Of a stretch of 64,000 bases of DNA, positions 23,500-36,935 are shown one piece after another (position 1 is the first letter of the stretch; every line of letters begins with the position of its first letter). Origin of the DNA: Gorsachius magnificus (Eukaryota > Chordata > Aves > Pelecaniformes > Ardeidae); NCBI GenBank assembly GCA_034008185.1, contig CM067084.1, positions 8,823,385 through 8,887,384 of the forward strand, written 5' to 3'. The notes under the pieces were generated by a model, which worked only from the letters and a program-made list of their open reading frames with translations, had not been told where the DNA came from and made no database searches. The position numbers and the translations under genes are program-made.

Positions 23500-23730
23500 A
23501 GAGCGAGCTACCCCTCGGCCCATGCCAAGGGACGGGGAGGGACTGGGGGCTCCCTAGGCTCCACGCTTTTGGCACCCTGCTGTGAGAGGGCCCAGCCTGG
23601 CTGCTCGTCACGGGCCTTAGCCCCAGGTCCCACTTGCCAGGCGCAGCTCCTTTTTATCACAAGGGAATTCTGCAAACCCCGGGCTGCAGCTCCGACTGTG
23701 GTTTGAGGCTTCGCAGCTGCTCACCACAGA
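23500..23730. other. Local GC-richer patch with several CpG
   Basis: About 230 bp clearly richer in G and C than its surroundings, with several CpG dinucleotides. A 73-codon frame (23485-23706, plus) is open through it but ends without any recognised motif. It could be an unannotated exon, a small regulatory element or a decayed repeat. It is too short and CpG-poor to call a promoter CpG island. Confidence 0.3.
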
Positions 23731-25973
23731 GGCCATAGCCAGGGCAGTTATATTGGCAGAGATGCAATTCAGAGTATTCTCAACCTGCCAGACATCAAGC
23801 TCCTAGTGACCAGCAAGGGTCATCACCCTGTCACTTACTTTAAGAGTCTGTCCTTCCATTTCATTCATTACTGCCAAAAGTAAAAGGAAAGCTCCATAAA
23901 AAAATAAGCTTTTGCAGAAGAGTATTAACCAATGTTGATTAAATCTTGTTTTCAGCACATAGTTCATCCTGAGGAAATCTGGTCATAATACATGACAAGT
24001 TTAAAAAAGAAAAAAAAAAAAAAGAAAATAAAGAAAAGAAAAAAGTTCTCCTTCGGCATTGTCCATACTGACCACACCAAATTGCATGCCTGAAATAAAA
24101 ATCAGGGATGAGACTTCACATTTGAGATTTTGGCTGCTAACACAGGATATTATACCAGGTGCTTGTAACTCAGTACCAGGATACAAGGCAAGGAGAAAAT
24201 TTCTGAAAAGGTTCATTAATGTAAACGTCAAATGCTTGCTATACGGGCATTACTGCAAAGGCTTGACAAGTATTATCTCCAAGGCAGGTCTGTGAATGAG
24301 AGCAGCAAGCCAGCTCCTTCAGGAAGGGTGTAGAAGTCCCTGGGTAAAGGCTGTCCCAGAGCTCCCTGGAAAACCGAATCCGGGCCCCGCTGCCTGTAAG
24401 CACAGGGGCTCAGTCCCCGATGACTGGCTGGCAGCGGGTTCTGAACTCCTGCAGATGGTAAGTGGGATTCAAAGGTACATAGGTGAACCGCAAAGAAAAC
24501 TGGGCTCCCTTCCGACATTGGGAAGAGCCCAGGGCAGTGGCATTCAGAGGATTCGCTTGTCATCAATATCTGGGAAAGCAACTCCTTTGAAGACGACTAC
24601 TTGAGAACTCCTCAGCTGTCAGCATGCCCCAGGTGAAGCAAACAACAGGATCCAAGAATAGTAGGGCCAGGAGGCACCAGCCAGAGCAAAACAAAATAAA
24701 ACAGACACTCGCTTTGCAGATTGTTCCTTCCCACCCCCCCAACCTAAACAGAACCTGAACAGAAAGTCTTACTGACATCAAATGAAAACTCAACCAGAAT
24801 TTAGTCACATGTAGATTTGAAGCAGAAGCCACGCCTTGGCTGTAGACTGTATCTCTCAGGAGTGGATCAATCAGAATAACTGCTCACACCTTTGCACCAG
24901 TTTGAAGTATCAATCCTGTACATGCTCGTAGTATAATTAGGACCAAAGCTTGACCATCACGGTAATTAAAACAATACTATTTCACAAATAAAAAAGACAA
25001 ACATTCATTTAATATGAAGGTTTGTTTTCCGGGGGGAGGGGGGGGAAAGGAGAAAATACTTTCTTAGTAACAGTAAGGTTAATTATAACTATCATAAAGG
25101 CAGTTGTAACTACCAAAGGCTTTAGTGTAATCCACACAGAGTCCATAGCTGCTCACGCCTGACTGCCAGATGTATGGCAGCAAGAAAATGGAAGAGACCA
25201 TAAAAATAATTCTACCACAACCTCTAAAAAACAAAGCACTAAAAGCTATTTGCATTCTAAGAAATTAGGAGGGAAAATGCAAGCTGGCTGCTGCAGAAGC
25301 AAGAAAACATAACACAATATTATCTAGACTCAATTTTATAGCTCATCCAGTTGTGGCAGCAAATTAATATTGTTTTCCAAGAGTCATTCACAGCTATAGT
25401 ATCTCTCTCAAGAGGAGAAAAAAGCTTTGTATACACCAATAATATACTAGCTGCTACTTCAGCTAAGGACACAAAGATCTGGTTGAAATTAGCGTATTTT
25501 TGTTTGTGGCCACAGAGGCCTCTAAACATAGAAATACTTGAATATTTCCAAACTCTGTCACCGAGTTTTTTCAACAATCTGCTTGATTGTTCTCAAAATA
25601 ATAATCATGAACTATATTAGCAAGATTTGAAACACGAAATATGCATTAGATCAAGTGGTTTGAGATTTGCTTATTTTTTAGTTGGTGTTAAAAATTAACT
25701 TTGAGAGACAAGGCTATCTACAGACACGACAAAGCACACCACAGAGGTGTTATCACTTGATACTGAACAGTATTTAACAAATGTTTCAGCCCCTCTTTCT
25801 TATCTGCCAATACATTTTCTGAATCATAAGATATTTCATGGTGTCATCTTCGAGTGCACAGATCCTGCGCTGAACAGGATCATTATCACTGTACCTTGAT
25901 TGACTTAAAATTATGCTTAAACTACCAAAAGTTACTCCAACAGATTAAAGGAGGATTGAAAAGTGTAAGCTTT

Positions 25974-25988
25974 AAAAAAAAAAAAAAA
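25974..25988. repeat. Poly(A) run, 15 nt
   Basis: Directly visible homopolymer. Confidence 0.85.
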
Positions 25989-28848
25989 CACCCACATTCA
26001 AAAGCAGTGTACTGGAAAGGAACTGAGTATTCTTCATATTACTTTCACAGTGTGTAAATAAGTATTTTTAATACAGTCTTAAATATTTTTATCTTGTTTC
26101 TGATAAAATGCCTTCACTGAAGAGGAAACCATAAAAAAAAAGAATGAACAAACTGGTATCAAATATAACTTACAAACACAGTATGACAAAGCAGAAAATA
26201 GGCAGTTGACTTTCAGTGTAGGTATTAGTCCTGAAGAATCTCAAGATTTTTTTTTTTTAACCTAAACTATACCTCTACCTGTCTGATTCAATCTTCTCCC
26301 CCCCACCTTATTTGTTTTTAGGAAAGCAACTATTATTGAAGAACTAATATTTGTCAAAAAACAGCAGAAGAAGTGTTTCTGTGAAGTCTTTGGTTGGTTG
26401 GTTTTATAAGGAAAGCTTTCACCAGCATCGGCTCTTCCATGAGATAACAACTTGAGTTTTGAATTAGAAAATACTTGACAGTTCTCTCTTCCAATATAAT
26501 TCCCTCAATTTTCCTCATTTTTTTTTTTCTTTAAGATCCATCTATCCATTTCTCTAAAATGCAGCTGCGGAAATATTCCTTCTGCCAACATATTCTGGAT
26601 GGATTATAGAGCCTGCAAAGCGTTTTACTGAGTTTCAAATTACAGGTAGTCTCACGAGCACACATTTTGGTGTGTAAAACAATGCACTGAAATGTTACAA
26701 TGGGTTAATGAGTTTTAACTAAGATTAAATTGATGTTGATATTTTCATTGCATATTCTAAAGAAGTTAAAATGTACAATCAAAATAAAGGACTGCTGCTA
26801 GTTTTTCTGATGCTTATCTTCACTTTTATCCAAAAGAGACGATCAGGAGTTTGGAAGAGACACATGGACAACAGCCCTAATGTTCACGTATTCAGTCTTT
26901 AACAAGATGATACAGTAGAAATGACAGCTACAGAATAGAGTGTGAACTAAAAGCAACACAATAAAATGCAATAATAGCAATGCCACACTGTATGCAACCT
27001 ATAATACGTGCATTGGTGCTAGAGAGGTTAGCATATAAACAGCTAACACAGTTCTATTGCCAAGTACTGGTTTCACAGGTTCTGTCAAGTCTGAGCCCAA
27101 AGCTCCAAGGCAAGGGCAGAATCCTCACTAGAGGGCCCTAAATCTCCATCCCTTTCCATAGAAACCAGGATACGGAGAAGTAGAAACAGAAAAGGAGGAG
27201 GAAAATGGTACATGCAACCTCCCACTGTTCCCCTGGGAAGCTGAGGCGTGACCAGAGTAACTCCAGGTCCCACAGTGACTGCCATGCCAGTAGATTCAGC
27301 CAAACACATATACCCAAGAGAGAGAAAGTCTAATATAATTTCAGCCTAATCCAATTCAGTATTCTTGCATGCCTTTTGTTTTGGATATTTGGTGTCTGAA
27401 TCCTCCTGTTTTCTTTTTACATCACAGCTGTCTTCTTAGGGCCCTACAGGAAGCGATGGTTACCAGCATCAACTGTTCTCTCTTTCTGTCAATAGTGTCA
27501 CAGCAAGGACTGAAACCAGTGCCAGAATTCCCTCTTCATTATAAACCACACTGAAGCTAATTTAGTTTATATGATGCAAGTCACTGCACAGTAGACAGAC
27601 TTCATGAAGTTGCATTTGAGCAAATGATCTATAGATGAAGAAAATCATCATGCTACCAATCCATGGGTGAAATACATTTTTCAGTACAATTAAGTGATTT
27701 GATGTTCTACATTTCTTTGATCGGCATCCTGCTATGATTTTGGTAGTTTCAAAGACTAAATTATTCTTGGGGCCCACCACTTAGGTGCAGTCCAAGATTA
27801 TTAACTGTTGTGACAAAACGGCCATCAGCTTTATGTTTCCAGTCGAGTGACCTGTGTCATGAATTACCAACATACTTGGTACTTCAAGGCTGGGGGGGAC
27901 ACACAATGTGTGTCGAAATAAAATTCAGGACATAGCCTACTGAAGCAACCAGAGTACATATTGTTACGATTTCTATAGTCAGAAATTACCTGAAATGAAA
28001 GCCTGGACATAAGCAGGAGGAGTTACAGCTACTAGATGTACACTTCACTATAACCCCATACAAGTCATATCCTCATGAAGGTTTATCACCACCTACTTGC
28101 ATCTGCACTAAATCTCAACACTAAAAAAAATGCACAAGGAAAGCCTTAGAAAAGCAGGTATTCAAAATACTGGTTGAAGAGAATCCCAAGAGATTCAGGC
28201 TGGAACATCTATGAGGTTGCCCTTCCTTCCTTCTGCATGTAATGTGCTCGCTTTTCCTCCAACTTATTTCTCGTAAGGATACCTTGTTCCCTCCTGTTTT
28301 GAACTGATATTTTGGGTCAGAGGACTGCCGCTCCTTTACGTCTTTACAGCCTCAGAGGCTTTTCCAATTGATCTTATACCTTTATCCATTTAGAGTTTTC
28401 AATCATAAAGGGTACTCCTAGAATGCAAGATGTTACAGAGAAAAAGGAATGAAAAGGTTGATATTTGCTACGCTCATTGGATACAATGGTGAAATCTTCA
28501 TTGCAGAGGTGCAAAATCACATAGAAGCACCCCACAGAGCACAGAAGGCACCAGCAAACTACAAATTGTGAGATCCCCTTGGACAGGAAAAATGAAGGTA
28601 GACAAGAGAAAAGAAGTAACTTCCAGAAGGACGGGAGATCAAGTGGCCCAGTGCCTTTTGTTCTTAACTCCTAGGAACAGAAAGGTGCAGGTGAAGTCAT
28701 CAGATGAGAAGTTCAGACACATCAAACATCCCAAGCAGGTAACATTCAATGTTCAGCCAGAAGCTTGTTCTACTGCAGATGTCTATTAAATTCCCTATCA
28801 AAATCCCCTATTAAAACTGGAATGCACATACTTGTTCATTCCAAAATA

Positions 28849-28908
28849 TCATCCAAACAAAAAAACACACCACACCAAACAACCAACCACAACCACACAA
28901 CAAACCTA
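28849..28908. repeat. AC-rich low-complexity stretch
   Basis: About 60 bp made almost only of A and C on the plus strand (AAACA, CCACAACC-like units) without a fixed period. Simple low-complexity DNA. Confidence 0.75.
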
Positions 28909-29524
28909 TAGTTAATCGACACTTGGGAATGAACCTGCCTTGAAAGACAGATGGATTCAATGACTTAAATAACTGCCTTTTGTAATTTTTATGACTGATC
29001 TCCAAAACGTCTGGTTTATGTTCAAAGGGGTGGAGTAGAAGACAAGCCTGTGGTGTATTGCATCATGCACATATGAGGGTAAACACTATCTGAAGTGGAT
29101 GAACTGAATTTGTAAGACCTAAATCATAGTCAATTTAGGAAGTCTGTTTCTTTCTCCTAAGCAGTCTGTTTATTTAGACTATGTTTTCATCCAAAGACAT
29201 GACATGGTTTCTAAGGAAGTTTACAACTAAAGGCAACTGAGAAAACACAATAAATCTGTTTGCTATTTGTCAGTGTTTCTGGACAGTGAGACAAGACAGT
29301 TATGTTGTCATGGGAAACACGCAAAAGTACACAGAAGGGGAGCTGTCACATTGCTTGAAATCCCTATCAGCCTGGTCTTCTCTAGTCTGCCTACATGGCG
29401 GCTGAGTAAACCGAAGTTGCAGAAATTGTGAGACACACCCCAAACCTGCAGAACCTAAAGGGGCGCTCCCCATCTACGCCTCCTGCTCTTTACAGCAGTA
29501 AGACCGAAAAGTCACTGACTTTTC

Positions 29525-29549
29525 GAATTCCATTCACCATATGGAATTC
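29525..29549. repeat. Perfect 9-bp inverted repeat with 7-nt loop
   Basis: GAATTCCAT (29525-29533) and ATGGAATTC (29541-29549) are exact reverse complements separated by seven bases. Flanking bases do not extend the stem. Confidence 0.85.
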
Positions 29550-31313
29550 AAAGGGCACAGGACTAATCTTACTGTAACATCCTCCATTGCTAAAGACTAT
29601 CTCAGATTTCTTCTGCCCATTCCGAAATCCTAACGTTTTGGACTCCTCAGTGTAAGTACATGTCAGAGATGTCCCTTATCATCAACTATCAAAAAAAATA
29701 TTTGGCCTATCTTAAGGGTGGTGACTTTTCCTTCTATTGGTTCAATATTTTATCCAGAATACACTCCACAATACAACTTCAACCAACTGAACAAGCTACA
29801 CACCTACAGGATACAGGACTTCACACAGCTATTTTGGAAAAGCAAGTCCTAAAGAGATGCATACAGGTGCAGCTCAATCAATGACTGCCTTGAAATCTGG
29901 ATAAATTCTTTGATCCAACACCATCCTGCCCATTCCCATCCTCACTTACATGACTTCCTAGCCTGCAGTGAGTATAGCTGCATGCCGGAGGGATTCAAGT
30001 AACTAGCAGTAAAAGTAACAGTAATAATTCTTTTTAGCTAGCTGAGTCTGCTCAAATCGCCTTCTAGCGATTCATCTGATAGATTTTTCAATCTTCTACT
30101 GCATCTATATTTCTAATCTCTCCCTATATCCCACTAGATAGGTAGTATAGTTATGCAGCTGACCATACTGTTGATGTGACAGTATTTATGCAGCAAGTTA
30201 GCCGGGCAGCTCTACTAAGGCAGACATAGTGTTTGTACAGCATTGTACGGAGCTGAGCCGCTTGTCTCAACTTCAGAGCACAATATTGAAGATATGCAAG
30301 ATATAATCATACACACTAAATAATTTCTTTCTTGCATCTTCTATTTGTGCAATGCAGACATTTAAGAGTGACCAGAACTTCATTAATAAATTGTTCATGG
30401 CTATCAACACAAATTGACATATTCAGACCCAGATGCCTTTAAATGTCTTCATGAGGTCCAGACCAGAATCAGACCATGGAATTACACTTCTTATGAGAAT
30501 TGGAAATGCTGTTCATGTATTAGACAACTCATAGAAAGGCAGGAAAAATATTGTAGAAATACTTACTTACAGAGTAGTCGCAGCAAGAAAAAAAACACAC
30601 CACACTCTAGTGTACCATTACTGATGAAAGCCCTCAATTACATCAGCGAACACATTAAGAGCTACTGTACCTAACCCTACCCAAGACATCTTCCTCATCT
30701 CTCAAATAGGAATTATTTTGATCTAAATGAAGATTAAGATTGATTTGAACTAAATTAAGAGATCTAGTAAAGGTTAAGTATGTCATGATAGGATCATGCA
30801 TTAATATACAACAGGTCTGTTTGCAGCTGAGCCCTCTGCTCATTTTGTTTCAATAAAAGGAAATGGATTGAGCAGAAGCTTCTGACAAGGGACACGGCAG
30901 CATCAGCTCCCTCCCGAACCAGCACAGCTCCACAGCTAAAGCTGCTCAGGCTAAGGCCGCAGATCCTCCAAAGCCAAATCAGGGGTTAGCGGTACAGCTA
31001 CGCCTTATTACATCTGCCAGGTCAATAATAAAATGTCTGAGGGTTAGGCTTTTTTTTTCCCCCTTTTGAGACTGTATTTTCTTGATTTATCTTTATAAAT
31101 CCTCAAAAATCTTTAAATAGGGTTAAGTAGGGAATCAAGCAGTTACTAGAGATAAATCTTATCCTACTTGTATAATTCTAGTTTAGGTTAAGGAAAAAAA
31201 AAGTTGCTGGTGAATTTCTTTTCCCTTAGCATCTGTCACAACAGACTTACAGGTTCTTATGCTTTGTTAACCAAACTAATTCAAGATAAATTTATATTCA
31301 TTAGATTTTTGCC

Positions 31314-31329
31314 TTTTTTTTTTTTTTTT
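31314..31329. repeat. Poly(T) run, 16 nt
   Basis: Directly visible homopolymer. Confidence 0.85.
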
Positions 31330-32946
31330 AGTTAGTTCTGGGGTTTATTTCTAAAAAAACCCAAACAACTATATATTTACACAGAAAGTAGTGGATGGAG
31401 GACCATTCATTTGAATTAGGTCATGTGATCTGAGCAAAAGCAGCCAGCCAAAAAACCGATTTCCCACACAGAGCCCTACACACAGCAACGCAAACATTCC
31501 ACATGTACCTTTTGGGCTATGTTTCGTGACATTCTGGGTAAATACTGTAACATCTTATAAACAAATACATACTCTCAATCAGAAATGTGGTTTTACTAAA
31601 ACTCCTTTATCCTCAGCCTATGACTACATACTTGAGTCACGTGTTGACCAATACCTTCAGATAGCTCTGTTTCACGCTATTTTAAGGCCTGATCTTTCAT
31701 GCAAACTGCTGTTAATGATATGGTAGGCCAACGCAATTAGAGCAGTTTAACTGGAACGTCACCAGAATTTCACAGAAGGGAATCAGGCTGTTTACTGTTA
31801 ATGAGGTACTATATACAAAATAACAAAACCTGAGAGATAACCTCCTGTATTTTTAAAGTGTTTTTCTATAGCATAACTTTGGTTTATTATTTATTCCTTA
31901 CATACCAGATAATATTATGTGCCTGAACATAACGAATACAGACTTCAATAAATTAGTTCAAGCCAAGTACTGTGGCCTCTTTTTTGCTACTCATTTCCTT
32001 AAGCGATCCTGTGGGGCTCAAGAGTTACAGTGAAACAAGCCAAGAACAAAAACAAAACAAAAACCCCAACCAACACACACCCAAAACCGAAACAAAGAAG
32101 AAAAAAAAAAAAAGACTCTGCAGTGAGCTTAGAGATATAACCTCTGCACCATCTAGTGCTAGCTGTAACAAGCAGTATTAATAACATGAGAAGAATTACC
32201 CCAAATCACATTAATTCTATTTAATATATAACATGTGGATAGGCAGCACGGCTTTCCAAAACATTGCTTTGAGCACAGAAGATTAAAACTTACTATTTTC
32301 TAAGGTGACAATGAATAATGTTTTCCCCTCCTTTAAAAAAAAAAAGGTTATCTTCAACAGAAATAAAACTATTAGTTAAGTAACTGAATGAAACAAATGA
32401 GGTAGTGTTTGTTGAAACTAATTTCCTTAGATCTTCTGATGGAAAGCAAGAAGTATTTTTGAAAGCGACTGAAACAGATGTTACCTTTGACAGGTTTGTG
32501 CTGCATATGAAATTGCATCAGGAACTCAAAGAATGGATTTTCTAATTTAATTAAATAGTGTGTATCTTGGTGAACTGTCAATTTCTTCAAAAACAAATGA
32601 ATGTGTGGACTCTCTCTGGAAGAAGAATCATAGACCTAGAACCTGATTCCAGTATCAGAATAATGTTTCTACATTTCCATCTCAGGAGAGATCCTCATAT
32701 GCAGAATCTTGAGATCAGGGGTTTTTTTTCCAAATTAAGGCAATATATTGAAATGTCTATATGTTATTTAAAACTATAAACTTTAACCATAACCCGTAGC
32801 CTTTGGAATAGAGTCTTTGTTTTTGTTTTGTTTTTTCCAGGAAAACCATGTTTTAAAATACAAGATGGTTCCAGCTTCGAATCACTGTATGTGATTCACT
32901 GTTTCTGGCATGCACCTCTGTGGCATTTATACGACTTCAGGATTTC

Positions 32947-32971
32947 TAATTATCTATTTTTCAGATAATTA
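32947..32971. repeat. Perfect 9-bp inverted repeat with 7-nt loop
   Basis: TAATTATCT (32947-32955) and AGATAATTA (32963-32971) pair perfectly around a seven-base loop ATTTTTC. AT-rich, so thermodynamically weak. Confidence 0.85.
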
Positions 32972-33189
32972 CTTATGAAGAACGTGAGAGCAAAATCAGC
33001 AAGTCAGATTCCTCTGTTTCGCCACACAACAGGCACAAGAAGATCAGCAGTAATGCTCTATTCAGACAGAGCTGTGTCTAGATTTGGAATCTTTTCATTT
33101 CATGGGAACATGCAGTCCTTCTCTCTATGTTGAAGCCACAAATATCAATTGGCAGAATTAATAAAAATAAAAGGCAGGCAATAAGTATT

Positions 33190-33305
33190 TAAGAATTAGT
33201 GGAACAAACTATCAAGGGAAGCAATGGAGGCCTCCGTGGATGGGCTTCACATCAACTCTGGATTCCATTTAAGCAGATACAAGTCCTTTGACACAAATTA
33301 TAAAT
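33190..33305 (+). mobile_element. Short relic of a CR1/L3-type LINE 3' region
   Basis: The blocks AGTGGAACAAACTATCAAGG (about 33196-33215), GGCCTCCGTGG and the stretch from TCTGGATTCC to CAAGTCCTTTGAC follow the order seen in old amniote CR1/L3 3' ends (GGAACAAACT-CCAAGGGAAG, TCTCCATC, TCAAGACTGGATGCC). Heavily diverged; no coding part remains. The match rests on my memory of the family, not an alignment. Confidence 0.45.
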
Positions 33306-36289
33306 ACCAGGTGAAGGTTAATTGTCTATGAAGAACAGGACTCCCAAAACATCAATCTTTGCCTTAAACTTTATTCATTTTATTTCATATGTTACCATAT
33401 CCAGTCTTCAGGTGAAAACAATACTCTGCTGATATTCGTCTGGGTGGTTTTCAAAGTCATCACTCAGAAGGCTCCTGTAGGAAGGTATTCCAATAGCTCT
33501 CAGTTTCTTTCAGTCAATGTAAGGGAGATTAACCACAGTAATGGATTTAACCTGCAAACCAGAACACAAGGCAAGAGGAATATGGATGCAGTGTTTAACT
33601 AGAAAGAACTGAGCTCAGCTGTAGAAGTTTTGCCCCAAATGAGAACATAAACTCCAGGATTCAGGACTCCTGCACAATCTCCTGAACTCGAGGCGAGTCC
33701 CCTCTCAATTTCTCATGCTTTGTTTCATTTTACCAGAATAAAAAATGCACGAAAAAATTGAGGTTTTTTTCAGCTTTTAAGTCTAAGTTCTGTGCAAGAT
33801 ACCCAAAACATTAACCGACATCAAACTGCAGGTGTCAATAAAAACAGAAGAGGCAGACAAAAGTGAGATCTTTAATACAGTATTAGCCGCATTCTTTCTA
33901 ACTGTAAGAGATTACTATTCGCAATGCTGAGTAAATACAGGGTTTGCTTTCTTCGTAGGCCCGTCTCCTGCCTTATGAAATGGTTGCCTAAGGAAAAAAA
34001 AAATGGTATGTTCCCTTGGACTCCGAGAAGACAGCAATGAAACATCAGGCTTAAGAGCCAATAAAGGAACAAACGTAGTCCATAAAAATCTAGTGAAAAC
34101 ATTTAATTGATTTATAACTATTACTTTCAAAAAACTCTGAATTTAATTTGCAGCTCAAAACAGAAGCATTCCCGTGGCACATAAGGAAAAAACAGCAGCA
34201 AAAGGACTTGATACCACAAAAGAACAAGTGGCTTTTGCTTGTTTTATGCAGTTAAATCTCTTCAGTCACAATGTAGAGCAAAAAACAAGGGTGTTTTTTC
34301 CAATTGGTCCTTAAGAACGAAGAACACTTTAAAAATACCCTCCTTCTAACTTCATAAGATTTACCTAAATGACTTGTAAATGTAAGCCACGATTCATGAT
34401 GCCAGGAAGTTCTTCACAACTCTTTCATTTCTCTTCATCATTTTTAGTTAATTATAACAACAACAACAAATAAAATCAGTAACATTTCCAGCTGAAAGTC
34501 TGGAAAGAAGGAGGAATCTTCTCAAATTGCTTTAGAGAGGGGTCATAGTAAAAACAAACATATGATCCTCATAAAAGCATGCCAAGTATTTTTCCACTGT
34601 ACTTAAGGAGAGCACCAACCAGCACAGACCCACATAAAACAATTCAATTTGAAGCAAGCCCAGACAAGTTTTGCACATCTACAGTGTCAGGAAAAGACCT
34701 CTCTGGACTTAGGTGACAGAACTGATACATCAGAGTATACCTAGCCACATTTATTTGATGATGGACCTTGCTAATTAGGATCATATTAGGCCACCAGTTG
34801 GCCAACATGTCAGTTACAACTCTCATCTCTGTTTATTAACACCACATTTTAATACTAAATCAAGTGAACTTTCAGTGAGAGCCAAACATCTGTGTGTACA
34901 CATTCCTTCTGAGGAGCACTCTCTCCTCGTGCTGGCAGCAATTCTTTTCTCTAACCTTTCAGACAGTTACTTCTCAGAGCATTTTGAGAGCTGCAGGCCT
35001 CATCAGCATCAGTCCCAACCCAGCACCTAAGGTCATGAGTGGTATCAATAACCTTACCCGAAAGGATTGCATACACCCACCTTCACATTTTAAAGAGGGC
35101 CTAAGAGGGAGGGACTACTGTCCAGGGGGCTGCAAGCCTTATGTCAAGGCCTGGCTCTCAGATAGTAGCAAGCCCCAGGCAATTTCCTAAAGTTATTCAT
35201 TTCTTAATACCCTACAAACAGAAACTAATTTGGGACTTTCTAAACGCAAACTCCCTGCTTCGTCTCTATGCAAGTGTTTCTTAAATTAAAAGGCTGGAAA
35301 ACATTTAGTAGTGGAACAGGCTAAAACAAAACAATGCATGAAACTGGAATATCCAATTCCATTGTCCCACCAACTAAATTCTCCTCTGATACTATTTACA
35401 TAGATCAGACAAGTATGGTATGAGAAACATGCACAAATAAGATATCTTAAATCATACTGAAAAGCCTGCAAACGAGAAAGGAAAAGAGAAAAAGAGAACT
35501 TATCAGTGCTAACCCCTGTACTGGACTACATACTGCACGCTGGAGGATCGTTCACAGAACCAGCCATGCATTATCTGCCAGATACCAGACATTTAAAAGC
35601 CAGGCATGCTCTAGAGGTGGTGCCATTGCTGGTGACAATCCCTGTGATACGTACAGTGGGGAAGGGAACTTCTGGTAGCTTCTATATGAGCTCAAGAAGT
35701 AGGGATGATTTATCTCTTGAGATCCCCCACTGAAATTACAAACTGTAGAGTAGCATCATCAAAACTTCCCTAAAATTCAAAAAGGAAACTCAAAAGCTAC
35801 TAAGGCATTTAAACACATTATTGCTACTGAGTTAGTGGTCTAAGGAGGAGTCACATGTACCTGGTACCACTGGGAAACTGAATCACTGCTAATACCCAAG
35901 CTTATAAAATGTACATACGATGCATACACCAGAAGAGAGTATCGTTAATGCTTGGGTACGTTTCAACCTCCACTTGACAAAAAACAGCAAAGTTTTTTTT
36001 ATTGAGGAATACAAGAAAATACCCATCCTTCTAATTCATTGTGGCCCAACGCACTGCACTCAACTGCTGCTTGTTTTCGTACTTGAATAATCTTTACTCC
36101 ATATTGCAATAGGATTGTTTTAATGAAAACGTTTTCATCGTGTCAGGTCAGCAAGTGGACTAATCTATAGTATTGTCATAGCCTCACAAAATAGGGCAAA
36201 TGGAAACAACTTATCACAGAACACCTGATGTCTTTGCTATCCAAACATGCAAAATCTACACAAGTAAATTTCAATTTAATTGGATTCAA

Positions 36290-36340
36290 TCCAGAAATCC
36301 ACAGGCAGGCTAACTTCCCATTGATTTCAGTCATGAAGAG
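36290..36340 (-). repeat. Possible ancient amniote interspersed repeat fragment
   Basis: The minus strand reads TGAAATCAATGGGAAGTTAG, resembling the AAGTCAATGG core that recurs across sauropsid genomes and also occurs at 53429-53440. Only about 50 bp are recognisable, so this is tentative. Confidence 0.25.
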
Positions 36341-36839
36341 CTACAGTTTAAGATAGGACTGCTCTTCTTGATTAGTCAGATTTAGAAGAGGTTAATTACC
36401 TTAGATTAATCAAACACTGGAGTCTGGTTGAAGGCTAATAAATCCGAATTAACAAAGATTATCTCTAAATATCTATTAAGGACTAATCTAAATTATCTTT
36501 TGGCCACAGAAGCCACTTTGTCAGTAAAAGCGGTTTTAAATAATGAGATCAGAAATAATTTGTATGCAACATATTTAAGAAAATCTTCTTAGAAGTTAAC
36601 TCTTTCACCTTCGTTATCAAGCAGACAAAGGATAAAATACCATTCACCAGGCATATTGTCTAACGCTGTCTAAAAAACACTTGACTATTCCAAACAATTA
36701 CCCAATTCAGAAACATTTCCAAACTCTCAAGCCTGACACCAGCTTCAGTGAGACTAGATCAGCAAACATTCATGTATCTTCTTTAAAATCCTAGTCAAAG
36801 TATTTAAGAACTCAGGTCAGGCAACAAAACTCAAGGTCT

Positions 36840-36935
36840 AATTTATATATATTTTTAATATGTGCATATATATAAATACAGATATTTGACTGGAATAGGC
36901 ATTTTATATATGTATTTTTATATATATTTTCCAGT
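36840..36935. repeat. AT-rich palindromic low-complexity region
   Basis: Two clusters of ATATATA units (about 36844-36875 and 36905-36930) separated by about 30 bp of mixed sequence. They can pair with themselves or each other. No motif of a known element. Confidence 0.7.

Larger units (their letters stand above)
22149..33189. other. Gene-free AT-rich unique sequence
   Basis: No recognisable gene. Contents: a GC-richer patch (23500-23730), AAAC-type tract (about 23447-23477), A15 (25974-25988), AC-rich low-complexity DNA (about 28849-28908), a 9-bp hairpin (29525-29549), T16 (31314-31329), an A-rich tract near 32099-32114 and a 9-bp hairpin at 32947-32971. The open frames at 20-24 kb and 31-32 kb show no known motif. 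Confidence 0.6.

Noticed and set aside
24000..24060. A-rich stretch as a poly(A) tail of a retroposed RNA
   Set aside because: The tract is an interrupted AAAG/AAAT mixture with no recognisable RNA-derived body upstream.
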